DNA of 64,000 nt. It comes from GCA-2731375 sp964344935. GTDB lineage: Bacteria > Pseudomonadota > Alphaproteobacteria > GCA-2731375. Below, piece after piece: positions 26,509-34,258 of the stretch (its first letter is position 1; every line of letters begins with the position of its first letter). The translations under genes and the position numbers were made by a program. The notes below the pieces were generated by a model. It saw nothing but the letters and a program-made list of their open reading frames with translations, had not been told where the DNA came from and searched no databases. Where the stretch lies: assembly GCA_964344935.1 (NCBI GenBank), contig CAYFPL010000004.1:496001-560000 (forward strand), read 5' to 3'.

Positions 26509-26921
26509 GCCGCGATCTCCCGATGCCAGGATGCAGCAATCCGGAAGGCTTTGCGCATGAGGCGCTGCTCAATGCCTTGGTAATGGTAGGGGGGTGTCAC
26601 ATAAAGCCACTTCATCGCCACATCGCCCTGTGGCGTGACCCAAAGGAGTAGGCAACCGACGGCGGTTTCGCCACTACGCGCGATCAGCAGGCAGCCGCTC
26701 CAAGGTCCAGAACCATCGTGGCGCAGATAGGAAGTAGATACGCCGACGCCCGGACCGCTTTCGTGGCAAGGACTTTCCCGTTCGCTTGCCCGCAACAAGG
26801 GCATGGCGGCGCAAAAATCGGCAAATCCGTCTGCCAGCTTGATGGTGATCTGGGTCGCCCCGTCTTTGGCTTGTGACGATAGCCCCGTGACTGGATGAAA
26901 GTTTCTTGCATTGGAAGTCAT
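26505..26921 (-). CDS. GNAT-like acetyltransferase, short
   Basis: 138 residues. Only the C-terminal half shows a pattern: WLYVTPPYHYQGIEQRLM resembles the acetyl-CoA loop (beta-4 plus R/Q-x-x-G-x-G/A) of GNAT proteins, with the last G changed. The N-terminal half is not recognised. It overlaps the stop of the convergent dehydrogenase gene by four bases. Start choice is uncertain: 26921 is used, but an in-frame ATG ending at 26945 is equally plausible, and neither has a strong ribosome site. Confidence 0.5.
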   Translation of the reverse strand: MTSNARNFHPVTGLSSQAKDGATQITIKLADGFADFCAAMPLLRASERESPCHESGPGVGVSTSYLRHDGSGPWSGCLLIARSGETAVGCLLLWVTPQGDVAMKWLYVTPPYHYQGIEQRLMRKAFRIAASWHREIAA

Positions 26922-27097
26922 GATCGACAGCCCCGACCGTTGCATTGATGCATCCGATGTCCTCAAAACCGTGTACGCGGCTTTCGGATGCGTTGGAGGC
27001 TCCTATTTATGCGGTCGAAGCGTCAGGCATATTTCCAATTCAGCGTGAACTGGTAACAATTGTTTCCGTCTGGCGACGATTTGGCGAAATCCTTGGA

Positions 27098-27202
27098 TTA
27101 ACCCAGCGCATGAACCAGACTCAGCAACGCGAGCCAAATCAGAAAACCGCCAGCAGTCGTATAGAGCGTCGGTATCAGAGGCATTGGTTTGCGAGATGGC
27201 AT
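27098..27202 (-). CDS. 34-residue single-pass membrane peptide
   Basis: A small reading frame beginning MPSRKPMPLIPTLYTTAG, followed by one hydrophobic stretch (about residues 19-33) and ending at TAA. The basic N-terminus gives an inside-in topology. A very good ribosome site, TAGGAGACGAACA, stands directly before the ATG, the main reason to believe it. It lies alone in the otherwise empty 26922-27365 stretch. Function unknown; such peptides often bind a larger membrane protein. Confidence 0.5.
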   Translation of the reverse strand: MPSRKPMPLIPTLYTTAGGFLIWLALLSLVHALG

Positions 27203-27365
27203 TGTTCGTCTCCTATCCTGTTAATAGATAGTTAATGGCTGGCGTAGCGCGCCTAAGTGAGAAAAGTCACGTCGTGGGCGATTTTTGTCGTTTGATAGAC
27301 ATGCATTGGGAATTGGCGAAAGCCTGATAAAATGCGGCACAGCAGATATTCTGGAGGGTACTTCC

Positions 27366-27710
27366 ATGGTCATCACCATCGTTCAAATTCCCCGCAATGG
27401 ACCGAAACCGGATAAGCAGACCGCGATTGCCGGCGCAAAGAACAGTGCGCCCATCTATCGCGAGGTTAAAGGTTTGATCCGAAAGGATTATTTGAACGGT
27501 GAGGATGGCGGCGGCGGGGTTTATCTCTGGGAATCCAGGGAGGCGGCCGAAGCCTGGTTCAACGATGAATGGTGGGGTTGGATTGAAGAGCGGTTCGGGG
27601 CGCGGCCCACGTTGACCTATTTCGATCATTACCTAACGGTAGACAATGCCGCTGGTGAAGTGCGGGTCGACGGCGAAGCAATCGTGCTTCCAGAACAGGC
27701 CGCGGAATAG
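27366..27710 (+). CDS. YdhR-like putative monooxygenase
   Basis: 114 residues from the ATG at 27366 (TGGAGGG upstream). It shows the ferredoxin-like pattern of YdhR-type small monooxygenases: VITIVQIPRNG at the start, YREVKGLIRKDYLNG, GGVYLWESREAAEAWFN and a closing FDHYLTVDN. These are dimeric alpha-beta barrels related to ABM monooxygenases. Enzymatic activity is not demonstrated for most members. It stands alone; the downstream small gene is on the other strand. Confidence 0.72.
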   Translation: MVITIVQIPRNGPKPDKQTAIAGAKNSAPIYREVKGLIRKDYLNGEDGGGGVYLWESREAAEAWFNDEWWGWIEERFGARPTLTYFDHYLTVDNAAGEVRVDGEAIVLPEQAAE

Positions 27711-27731
27711 TCCTTGTCGATTTAGTTCTTA

Positions 27732-27935
27732 TTAGTAGAACGGGGCAGGGCGCCCTCCCAACCAATATTCGATCGTATCCTCCAGCCCCAAAACGGCGGA
27801 TAACACCCGTTCTTCTATGTCTTGGCTGATGGCTAGGATTTGGGTGGTGATGCCCAGGGCATGGGCGGTCAATAGGAATGCTGCCGCCAAAAAGACACTG
27901 GTGACCGTGTTGTTGCTGTGTCGTCGCAAAAGCAT
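27732..27935 (-). CDS. Small membrane protein of unknown function
   Basis: 67 residues with one hydrophobic segment (TSVFLAAAFLLTAHALG, about residues 11-30) after a basic N-terminus LLRRH, then a polar tail. It may be an uncleaved anchor or a signal peptide. No good ribosome-binding site is seen upstream. It is divergent from the TetR gene and shares the gap containing the TetR palindrome, so it may be controlled by it. Not recognised. Confidence 0.4.
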   Translation of the reverse strand: MLLRRHSNNTVTSVFLAAAFLLTAHALGITTQILAISQDIEERVLSAVLGLEDTIEYWLGGRPAPFY

Positions 27936-27952
27936 TTCGACTGGCCTTTTCT

Positions 27953-27969
27953 ATTGAACATCGTTCAAT
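27953..27969. promoter_or_regulatory. Probable TetR operator
   Basis: ATTGAAC-ATC-GTTCAAT: perfect 7-base arms around a 3-base centre, in the gap between the small membrane gene and the TetR gene. Palindromes of this size and composition are typical TetR-family operators. It lies 68 bases before the tetR start, so autorepression is likely. Confidence 0.65.
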
Positions 27970-28036
27970 TACAACATATATTCTTGATCATGGCGTTCAA
28001 GGCCCAGGCTGGGGTTTTTTTGCAGGAGGCGACAAC

Positions 28037-28654
28037 ATGGCACGCAGATACGATCACAGCCGCGAAGAATTGCGGGGACTTGCCCTAGTCGCGACGCGGA
28101 CGATCGTGGCGCATGATGGCGTTGGTGCACTTTCCACACGCAAGGTAGCTAAGGAAATCGGCTATTCCGTCGGCACCATCTATAACCTCTATGAAAACCT
28201 GGATGACTTGATCGTCCATTTGAATGCGGACACCCTCGACCGGCTGTTCAGTGATTTGGATGCCGTCGCCACTCAAGGCGTTCCGGAGACGGATCTGTTG
28301 AGTATGGCCGAGGCCTATATTGCCTTCACGCAAAGAAACCTCAATCTCTGGAACAGTCTGTTCGACCACCATTTGCCCCCGGGCCAGGAACTCCCCGATT
28401 GGTACGCCCCCAAGGTGGAGCGACTGCTGTCCTTGATCGAAAGGATCATCGCGCCTGAATTCACTGCCGCCGAAGTCCAGGAATGTCGCAATGCAGCCCG
28501 GGTATTGTGGAGCGCGCTGCACGGCATCTGCTCATTGGCCAGCGGTGAGAAGCTGGACATTGTCGCCTCGCAATCCGCCAACGAAATGACGGCGCTGTTG
28601 GTTGGCAACTTCATGGCCGGCTTGCGGGTCAACAGGGATGGGAAGGGGCAATAA
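28037..28654 (+). CDS. TetR/AcrR-family transcriptional regulator
   Basis: 205 residues. The N-terminal helix-turn-helix is clear: GVGALSTRKVAKEIGYSVGTIYNLYENLDDL at about residues 25-58 follows the TetR pattern. The C-terminal domain (about 70-200) has the WSALHGICSLASGEK helix common in TetR_C_33-type regulators. It is followed after four bases by the MFS-acyltransferase gene, so it probably controls its own operon through the palindrome upstream. A lipid or acyl-CoA ligand is a guess from the neighbour. AGGAGGCGACAAC precedes the ATG. Confidence 0.88.
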   Translation: MARRYDHSREELRGLALVATRTIVAHDGVGALSTRKVAKEIGYSVGTIYNLYENLDDLIVHLNADTLDRLFSDLDAVATQGVPETDLLSMAEAYIAFTQRNLNLWNSLFDHHLPPGQELPDWYAPKVERLLSLIERIIAPEFTAAEVQECRNAARVLWSALHGICSLASGEKLDIVASQSANEMTALLVGNFMAGLRVNRDGKGQ

Positions 28655-28658
28655 GACC

Positions 28659-30575
28659 ATGAACAGGGAAGCAAAGGCCGAAACGCCCCAGGCAACCGAA
28701 GAGAACCAATTCAACCTATTGGCCAAGCGCAGGTTTCTGCCCTATTTCCTGACCCAATTCGCCGGTGCCTTCACCGACAACGTCTACAAGAATGCTCTGA
28801 TAATTTTGATTGCCTACACCGCCGTCACCGGCACAGCGGCGGATGCCAACCTGTTGATCAACCTCTGCGCCGGGCTTTTCATCCTGCCATTCTTCCTGTT
28901 CTCCGCCACTGCTGGCCAGATCGCGGAAAAATTCGAAAAGGCCCGGCTGATGCGTCTGATCAAGCTGTGCGAAGTGGGCATCATGTGCGCAGGGGCGGCC
29001 GCATTCGTCCTGGGGAATATCCCAGTCTTGATGGTGATCCTATTCCTCATGGGAACGCAATCCACATTCTTTGGGCCTGTGAAGTACTCTATCCTGCCCC
29101 AGCATCTGAAGCCGGAAGAGCTGATCGGCGGCAACGGTTTGGTGGAGATGGGCACGTTTGTCGCCATATTGCTGGGCACCATGACCGGCGGTTTATTGAT
29201 CGCCATTGACGGCAGCGGTCCTCTTCTGACCGGCGCCGTCGTGATCGTCTGCGCCGTTATGGGTTGGTTCGCCAGCCGCCATATTCCGCCGGCGCCGGCC
29301 AATGCACCGGAATTGAAGATCAACTGGAACCCCGTGAGTGAAACCTGGCGTATCCTCAAGATCGCTGGGGAGAAACGGGCGGTTTTCCAGTCGATCTTGG
29401 GTATTTCCTGGTTTTGGATGCTGGGCGCGGTGTATCTGACCCAATTCCCGAACTATGCCCGCTACACCTTGGGCGGCGACGAAAGTGTTGTGACCCTGCT
29501 GCTGGTGCTCTTCTCCTTTGGCGTCGGTGTCGGCTCGATCTTGTGCGAGCGCCTCTCGGGTCGCATGGTGGAACTCGGGCTGGTGCCGTTCGGCTCGATC
29601 GGCCTCAGCCTGTTCGGGTTCGATCTGTATTTCGCCGATCATCAGACCTGGAATGGAGATCTGGTAGGTGCCGGTGCCTTCCTGGCCGATGCCGGAAACT
29701 GGCGGGTCATCGTCGATCTGACCATGCTGGGGGTTTTCGGCGGTTTTTATATCGTACCCCTTTACGCCATCATCCAAAGCCGCTCGGAAGAGCGCCATCG
29801 CTCCCGTGTCATCGCCGCCAACAATATCCTCAATGCGCTGTTCATGGTGGGTTCGGCCGTGCTTGCCTTTGGTCTGCTAAGTTTGGGTCTGTCTATTCCA
29901 GAGCTGTTTCTGGTCATGGCCGCCCTGAACGTGGCGGTGGCGGTCTATATCTATACTTTGGTCCCCGAATTCCTCATGCGCTTCCTGGTCTGGATGCTGA
30001 CCGCTGTGATGTACCGCATCAGCCGCGAGCATATGGAACGGATTCCCGAGGAAGGGCCGGCGCTTCTGGTCTGCAACCACGTCAGCTATGTAGACGCCAT
30101 GGTTATTGCGGGATCTTGCCGCCGGCCGGTGCGCTTCGTCATGGATCATCGTATTTTCAAGACGCCCATCCTGAGTTTTATTTTCCGCACCGCCGGTGCT
30201 GTGCCCATTGCGCCGCGCCGGGACGATCCGGATATCTACGAAGCCGCGTTCAAGAAGATCGCCGCTTACCTGCGCGACGATGAGGTGGTCTGTATCTTCC
30301 CAGAAGGCATGCTGACCCGGGACGGGGAAATGAACGAATTCCGCCCCGGCGTCGAACGTATCCTGGCCGAAACGCCGGTGCCCGTCGTGCCCATGGGACT
30401 GTCCGGACTTTGGGGCAGCATGTTCAGCTTCATTGGCGGCAAGGCGTTCGACAAACTGCCACAACGCTTTCGTGCCCGCATCAACTTGGCTATCGGCGAA
30501 CCTATCTCACCCCAGTTGGCGACGGTTGGCCTTTTGAGCGATACCGTGGCCGGGTTGCGCGGTCCCGTCAGATAA
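28659..30575 (+). CDS. MFS transporter / 1-acylglycerol-3-phosphate acyltransferase fusion
   Basis: 638 residues. Residues 1-420 are a 12-helix major-facilitator domain of the lysophospholipid transporter (LplT) type, with QFAGAFTDNVYKNAL near the start. Residues 440-638 are a PlsC-type acyltransferase with the NHVSYVD (NHx4D) and FPEGMLTRDG motifs. It should flip and re-acylate lysophospholipids in the inner membrane. The third, acyl-ACP-synthetase domain of the longest relatives is absent. It is four bases behind the TetR gene. GGAAGGGG precedes the ATG at 28659. Confidence 0.88.
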   Translation: MNREAKAETPQATEENQFNLLAKRRFLPYFLTQFAGAFTDNVYKNALIILIAYTAVTGTAADANLLINLCAGLFILPFFLFSATAGQIAEKFEKARLMRLIKLCEVGIMCAGAAAFVLGNIPVLMVILFLMGTQSTFFGPVKYSILPQHLKPEELIGGNGLVEMGTFVAILLGTMTGGLLIAIDGSGPLLTGAVVIVCAVMGWFASRHIPPAPANAPELKINWNPVSETWRILKIAGEKRAVFQSILGISWFWMLGAVYLTQFPNYARYTLGGDESVVTLLLVLFSFGVGVGSILCERLSGRMVELGLVPFGSIGLSLFGFDLYFADHQTWNGDLVGAGAFLADAGNWRVIVDLTMLGVFGGFYIVPLYAIIQSRSEERHRSRVIAANNILNALFMVGSAVLAFGLLSLGLSIPELFLVMAALNVAVAVYIYTLVPEFLMRFLVWMLTAVMYRISREHMERIPEEGPALLVCNHVSYVDAMVIAGSCRRPVRFVMDHRIFKTPILSFIFRTAGAVPIAPRRDDPDIYEAAFKKIAAYLRDDEVVCIFPEGMLTRDGEMNEFRPGVERILAETPVPVVPMGLSGLWGSMFSFIGGKAFDKLPQRFRARINLAIGEPISPQLATVGLLSDTVAGLRGPVR

Positions 30576-30585
30576 CGGTGCGGCC

Positions 30586-30628
30586 TTAGAGCATCACGCA
30601 TCTCATGAGATGCATAAAGATGCTCTAA
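30586..30628. repeat. Nested inverted repeat (first of a pair)
   Basis: TTAGAGCATC and GATGCTCTAA form 10-base outer arms around an inner perfect 16-base palindrome (GCATCTCATGAGATGC). It lies between two convergent genes and could act as a two-way terminator or be a REP-type dispersed element. No second copy is seen in this window. Confidence 0.6.
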
Positions 30629-30638
30629 TCATTTGAAA

Positions 30639-30690
30639 TAGATCAACTTTATGAGTTCAGATTGATTCAATCTGTACTCATGTTGATCTA
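30639..30690. repeat. Nested inverted repeat (second of a pair)
   Basis: A 52-base dyad. Outer arms TAGATCAAC/GTTGATCTA, middle arms ATGAGT/ACTCAT and inner arms CAGATTG/CAATCTG around ATT form one long hairpin with one small bulge. It starts ten bases after the first repeat and covers the stop codon of the DNA-binding gene on the minus strand. Likely a transcript end or a dispersed repeat unit. Confidence 0.6.
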
Positions 30691-31020
30691 GTCGTCCAGG
30701 CGCCAGCGATATCCAAAACGGGGGTAATTCTGGATTTCGTCGAAGTCTGGATCAATTTCGCGGAATTTTTGCCGGATGCGCTTGATGAAGGCGCGGACGT
30801 TGACCTGATAGCCTTCGCTCCCCACGCCGGCCGAGAAACCACTGCCGCGAACCAGGTCATAGAGGCATCTGTACTGCATGTCCCGGCCTGGTTCCTGGGC
30901 CAAGCGTTCCACAATGGCGTATTCGCGCAGGGTTAGTGAAACTTCGCGCCCTTTCCAACAGGCACGGTGACGTTCCGGATACAAATCCAACGGCCCTCGA
31001 CGCAGGATTTCCGTAGGCAT
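30688..31020 (-). CDS. Free-standing OmpR/PhoB-type DNA-binding domain (ChvI-like)
   Basis: 110 residues, only a winged-helix effector domain: RRGPLDLYPERHRACWKG, SLTLREYAIVERLAQ, VNVRAFIKRIRQKFREIDPD (recognition helix) and YPRFGYRW. It matches the C-terminal domain of ChvI-type response regulators, but no receiver domain precedes it and the upstream codons are not a receiver in any frame. It may therefore act without phosphorylation. The ATG at 31020 has GAGGG about 11 bases upstream; an in-frame ATG ending at 31056 is possible. Target genes unknown. Confidence 0.75.
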   Translation of the reverse strand: MPTEILRRGPLDLYPERHRACWKGREVSLTLREYAIVERLAQEPGRDMQYRCLYDLVRGSGFSAGVGSEGYQVNVRAFIKRIRQKFREIDPDFDEIQNYPRFGYRWRLDD

Positions 31021-31240
31021 ATAGAATTTTTCCCTCGAAGGACCGTTTGGCTGCATCGGCAGTCAAAAAGGCCCTCAATTCGGAGTGGCCGGCGCCTTTT
31101 GCAAACCGTTTCGCCACTCATAGTGATCCGGCGCGTTCCTGCGAATCGGAGTATCTGATACAGATTCTTTACGAGAAGTCTTAACAATCTCTTGCGAACG
31201 GAATATCGCCCCCCTATGCAGGGGTGATAGGAGGACGAAC

Positions 31241-31582
31241 ATGCCGCCAAAAAGAAATCCCTTGCGCCTGAACAAGCTACAACTAAAGACTTTGACCCTG
31301 TTTCAGGAACTGGCCCGCTCGCCAGAAACCTCCACAGCGCAGGGCGATGGCGGCTTCCTCATCACCTCCATTCCCCGGGCCCACGGCAACCACTTTCATC
31401 TTGGCGCTGGTGTCGTCATGGCGACCGATGCGACAGGCCTGGGAAATGAAAGTGTTTGGCGAGCATTGCAGCGTAAGGAATTGATATTTAGTAATTTCCC
31501 AGCTGCGCTGGTTCTAACTGCCGCGGGGGCGGAATACGATACCGGCATGCGTGAAAGTATCGTCCACGGCAGCGACCATTAG
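31241..31582 (+). CDS. Conserved hypothetical protein
   Basis: 113 residues. A helix KLQLKTLTLFQELARSPET is followed by HGNHFHLGAGVVMATDATGL, and WRALQRKELI looks like a winged or helical end. I recall similar small proteins in alphaproteobacteria but no assigned function. No membrane segment. GATAGGAGGACGAAC is a strong ribosome site, so it is expressed. It is divergent from the DNA-binding-domain gene across 220 bases. Confidence 0.6.
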   Translation: MPPKRNPLRLNKLQLKTLTLFQELARSPETSTAQGDGGFLITSIPRAHGNHFHLGAGVVMATDATGLGNESVWRALQRKELIFSNFPAALVLTAAGAEYDTGMRESIVHGSDH

Positions 31583-31594
31583 AGCGGCCCTCGC

Positions 31595-32779
31595 TTACAT
31601 AAAGATGGTGTCCGCATCCAGATCCAGCATGAAACGTCCGACTGTCTCGTAATTTGTCGCGCGGCCCTGGACTTGCTGCGAGACGGCATGGATATCCCGG
31701 AAACGCCGCTCGAACGGCTCGCCGTCAAAGATTGCCGTTGAACCGGCCATGCGATAGATCTGCTCCACCACCTCCGTCGCTTCATTGATGGCATAGGTAG
31801 TGGCCAGGCGGATGCGGGCCCGGTCGGCCATGCTCAAGACGCCCGTGCTATCCACCGTCTGCCAAATCTCGGTCAGAATGGCGTGCTTGTAGGCCCGGGC
31901 GGAACCGAGTTTGGCCTCCAGCTGCGCCAACTCGCTTTGAAAAACTGGACTTTCCCGCAGTGTGGTGCGGGCGGCGCGTGCCCGTTTCTCCATGCCAAGG
32001 GCCAATAAATCGTCGAATGCGCTTTGCGCGATGCCAAGTGCCACAGAAGAAAACACCGAGGCGTAGACGGTAGTCGTGGGAAAGCGGAACAGGGTGGTGT
32101 CAACCTGACGTTCTGCCTCGGTCTCCCTGTCCACGGTCAGACCTTCGGGAATGAACAAGTTTTCGACTGTATAGCCCTCGCTGCGCGTGCCGCGCAGGCC
32201 CATCACATACCAATCATCTGCCATTTCCGCCTGATCGCGGGGAAACAGCGCGGTGCGGTTGGCCTGCCGTCCGTTAGCGCCCATGCGGGGGCTGCCGTCG
32301 GCCTCGAACACCTTGCTGTGGCCGCCCAACCAGGTGGCGTGGTGGCTGCCGGAGGCGAAGCGCCAGGTGCCGCTGACCAGATAACCGCCCTCCGTCGCCG
32401 TCAATGTTCCCTGAACGCCGGCGCCCCAGGCCAGGACCGCCTCCCTGGGATCGAAGACTTCCCGGGCTGGCGCTTCATCCATGAATGCGGCGGACATGGC
32501 GCAGCCAAAAGCCTGGCCCAGGCACCAGGCGGCGGATGCGTCGGCTCCGGCGATAATTTCCGCGACTTCCGCCAACTGGGGCAGCGGCAGTTCCGCGCCA
32601 TCATGGCGGGTGGGCAGGGTCAGGCGAAACAGCTTGGCATCGTGCATGGCGTCCAGGACGTGCGGTATCAGGGCCCGTTCATCTTCGATCTGGGCCGTTG
32701 CCTCGCGCAGGACAGGGGCGATTTCGCGCGCCTTTTGCAGAACCGCCTCGGTGGACGAAACGCTGGTATAACTCGACAT
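31595..32779 (-). CDS. Acyl-CoA-dehydrogenase-fold flavoprotein (group D monooxygenase-like)
   Basis: 394 residues with the three-domain acyl-CoA dehydrogenase fold: N-terminal helices, a beta-domain (LVSGTWRFASGSHHATWLG) and a C-terminal helical bundle ending DIHAVSQQVQGRATNYET. The sequence resembles HsaA, DszC and related flavin-dependent monooxygenases, and the usual catalytic Glu segment of dehydrogenases is not seen. Those enzymes need a separate flavin reductase; none is adjacent. The substrate may be an aromatic or steroid-type compound; inference only. GGAGCGAT precedes the start. Confidence 0.8.
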   Translation of the reverse strand: MSSYTSVSSTEAVLQKAREIAPVLREATAQIEDERALIPHVLDAMHDAKLFRLTLPTRHDGAELPLPQLAEVAEIIAGADASAAWCLGQAFGCAMSAAFMDEAPAREVFDPREAVLAWGAGVQGTLTATEGGYLVSGTWRFASGSHHATWLGGHSKVFEADGSPRMGANGRQANRTALFPRDQAEMADDWYVMGLRGTRSEGYTVENLFIPEGLTVDRETEAERQVDTTLFRFPTTTVYASVFSSVALGIAQSAFDDLLALGMEKRARAARTTLRESPVFQSELAQLEAKLGSARAYKHAILTEIWQTVDSTGVLSMADRARIRLATTYAINEATEVVEQIYRMAGSTAIFDGEPFERRFRDIHAVSQQVQGRATNYETVGRFMLDLDADTIFM

Positions 32780-32833
32780 ATCGCTCCGCTCGATTGCCTT
32801 GAACAGTTTTTCTGATCTTAGCCTAGGGGGATA

Positions 32834-32848
32834 TGCCCAAGCTGGGCA
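32834..32848. promoter_or_regulatory. Short dyad in the divergent gap 32780-32969
   Basis: TGCCCA-AGC-TGGGCA has perfect 6-base arms between the divergent flavoprotein and hydrolase genes, and part of the motif (TTGCCCA) recurs about 20 bases on. It may be an operator for either gene. No regulator is next to it; the TetR gene at 35057 is the closest candidate. Confidence 0.3.
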
Positions 32849-32969
32849 ACGGGAAAGGTTTGCCCAGGCAGGGGAACTTTCCTAGGCTGCCATGACCTAT
32901 TCTATCCTTCTTATCGATTGCTGATAGTCAAAGGCTGCCTGCAAATGGCCCAGTACAGAGTGGAAAGTC

Positions 32970-34256
32970 ATGAAACAACCGAAACTTGGCAATACATTCT
33001 GGCGCGGCACCAAGATCCGCTTTCGTGAACCTGTGGACGGTGTCAGGGGCCAGCCGGTGGGGCTGGACACCATTGATGGTGCGCGGGTGAGGGGGGTCTA
33101 TTGGACGCCGGAAGCCAACACCGCGCCCAAAGTGGCCGTCATCGCCGGCCACCCGCGCGTGGATTTCACCGAACACCATTCCTTTCCGGCCCTGTTGCGG
33201 GCCGGTTACGGCTGTATGGGCGCCAACATGCGTTCTTTGAACAACGATGCCGACTGCCTGCACGAGAAACTGGTGTTGGACATTGGTGCTTATATGACCT
33301 GGCTGAAGGAACATGGCGCGGAACGGATTGTGCTGTTGGGCAATTCAGGCGGCGGTTCGCTGTTCTCCTTCTATCAGGCGCAGGCCAAGCTGCCGCCTGG
33401 GAACCGGATCAAACACAGCCCCGGCGGCAGGCGTACTCTGTTGGAGAAGGCGGAATTGATCCCTGGCGATGCCATGATCTACATGGCAGCCCATGCAGGC
33501 CAGGGCCTGATCATCAACGAAGTGATCGATCCCTCTGTGGTGGACGAGGCGGATCCCTTCAAGACCGATCCGGACCTGGATATGTACGACCCCCGCAATG
33601 GTTTCCGGCCCGCGCCCGAATGGAGCCGCTACAGCGAAGAATTCGTCGCCCGGTACCGGCAGGCGCAGCTTGATCGCGTCCACCGTATCGACACAATCGC
33701 CCATGAATACATTTACGCCGCTGCCGCCGCCGCCAAGACCCATGGCGCCGATACCTTCGATGACCTACCGGCCGAGACGCAGCGGCATATCCTGCAGCAG
33801 GAAGCGTTCGAGCCGGTGATGGTGGTCTACCGTACCCTGGCCAACTTGCATTACACCGATAACCGCCTGGATCCCTCAAACCGCGCCTATGGCTCGTTGA
33901 TCAGTCCGCGACCGGATGTGAAGAACTTTCAGCGTGTCGGCTTTGCTCGCATCATGACGCCGGACGGCTGGCTTTCCACCTGGTCAGGCCTGTCATCGAA
34001 CGCCAATATCGAAAATACCGGGCCGTCCGTCACCGAGCCGGCCGTTGTGATCGAGGCCGGCCGCGACCTGGATGTCTATCCCAAGGCCCATGGACAAAAG
34101 ATCCTCGCCTCGGTCGCCTCCAAAGATCTGGAACATTGGACCTTCCCCAACGCCCTGCATTATTTCGAAGACGGTGAGGGAGAGAGCGGCAACAAAGCCC
34201 TGAACGAAATGATGGTGCGCCTGGTACCGTGGGTTCAGGAGCGATTTCCCCTATAG
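32970..34256 (+). CDS. Alpha/beta-hydrolase-fold protein
   Basis: 428 residues. VAVIAGHPRVDFTEHHSFPA and VLLGNSGGGSLFSFYQ, with the nucleophile elbow GNSGGG, give an alpha/beta hydrolase with Ser in GxSxG. The acid and His lie in VIEAGRDLDVYPKAH and NALHYFEDGEGE. It is longer than most esterases because of an insert (about 200-290). No signal peptide. The family is not one I can name. It ends two bases before an SDR gene, so the two are coupled. Confidence 0.75.
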   Translation: MKQPKLGNTFWRGTKIRFREPVDGVRGQPVGLDTIDGARVRGVYWTPEANTAPKVAVIAGHPRVDFTEHHSFPALLRAGYGCMGANMRSLNNDADCLHEKLVLDIGAYMTWLKEHGAERIVLLGNSGGGSLFSFYQAQAKLPPGNRIKHSPGGRRTLLEKAELIPGDAMIYMAAHAGQGLIINEVIDPSVVDEADPFKTDPDLDMYDPRNGFRPAPEWSRYSEEFVARYRQAQLDRVHRIDTIAHEYIYAAAAAAKTHGADTFDDLPAETQRHILQQEAFEPVMVVYRTLANLHYTDNRLDPSNRAYGSLISPRPDVKNFQRVGFARIMTPDGWLSTWSGLSSNANIENTGPSVTEPAVVIEAGRDLDVYPKAHGQKILASVASKDLEHWTFPNALHYFEDGEGESGNKALNEMMVRLVPWVQERFPL

Positions 34257-34258
34257 TC

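Noticed and set aside
26945..27235. 96-residue plus-strand frame
   Set aside because: No ribosome site, no motif; the opposite-strand peptide at 27098-27202 has a better start signal.
32024..32815. 263-residue plus-strand frame
   Set aside because: Antisense to the acyl-CoA-dehydrogenase-fold gene, without any motif.
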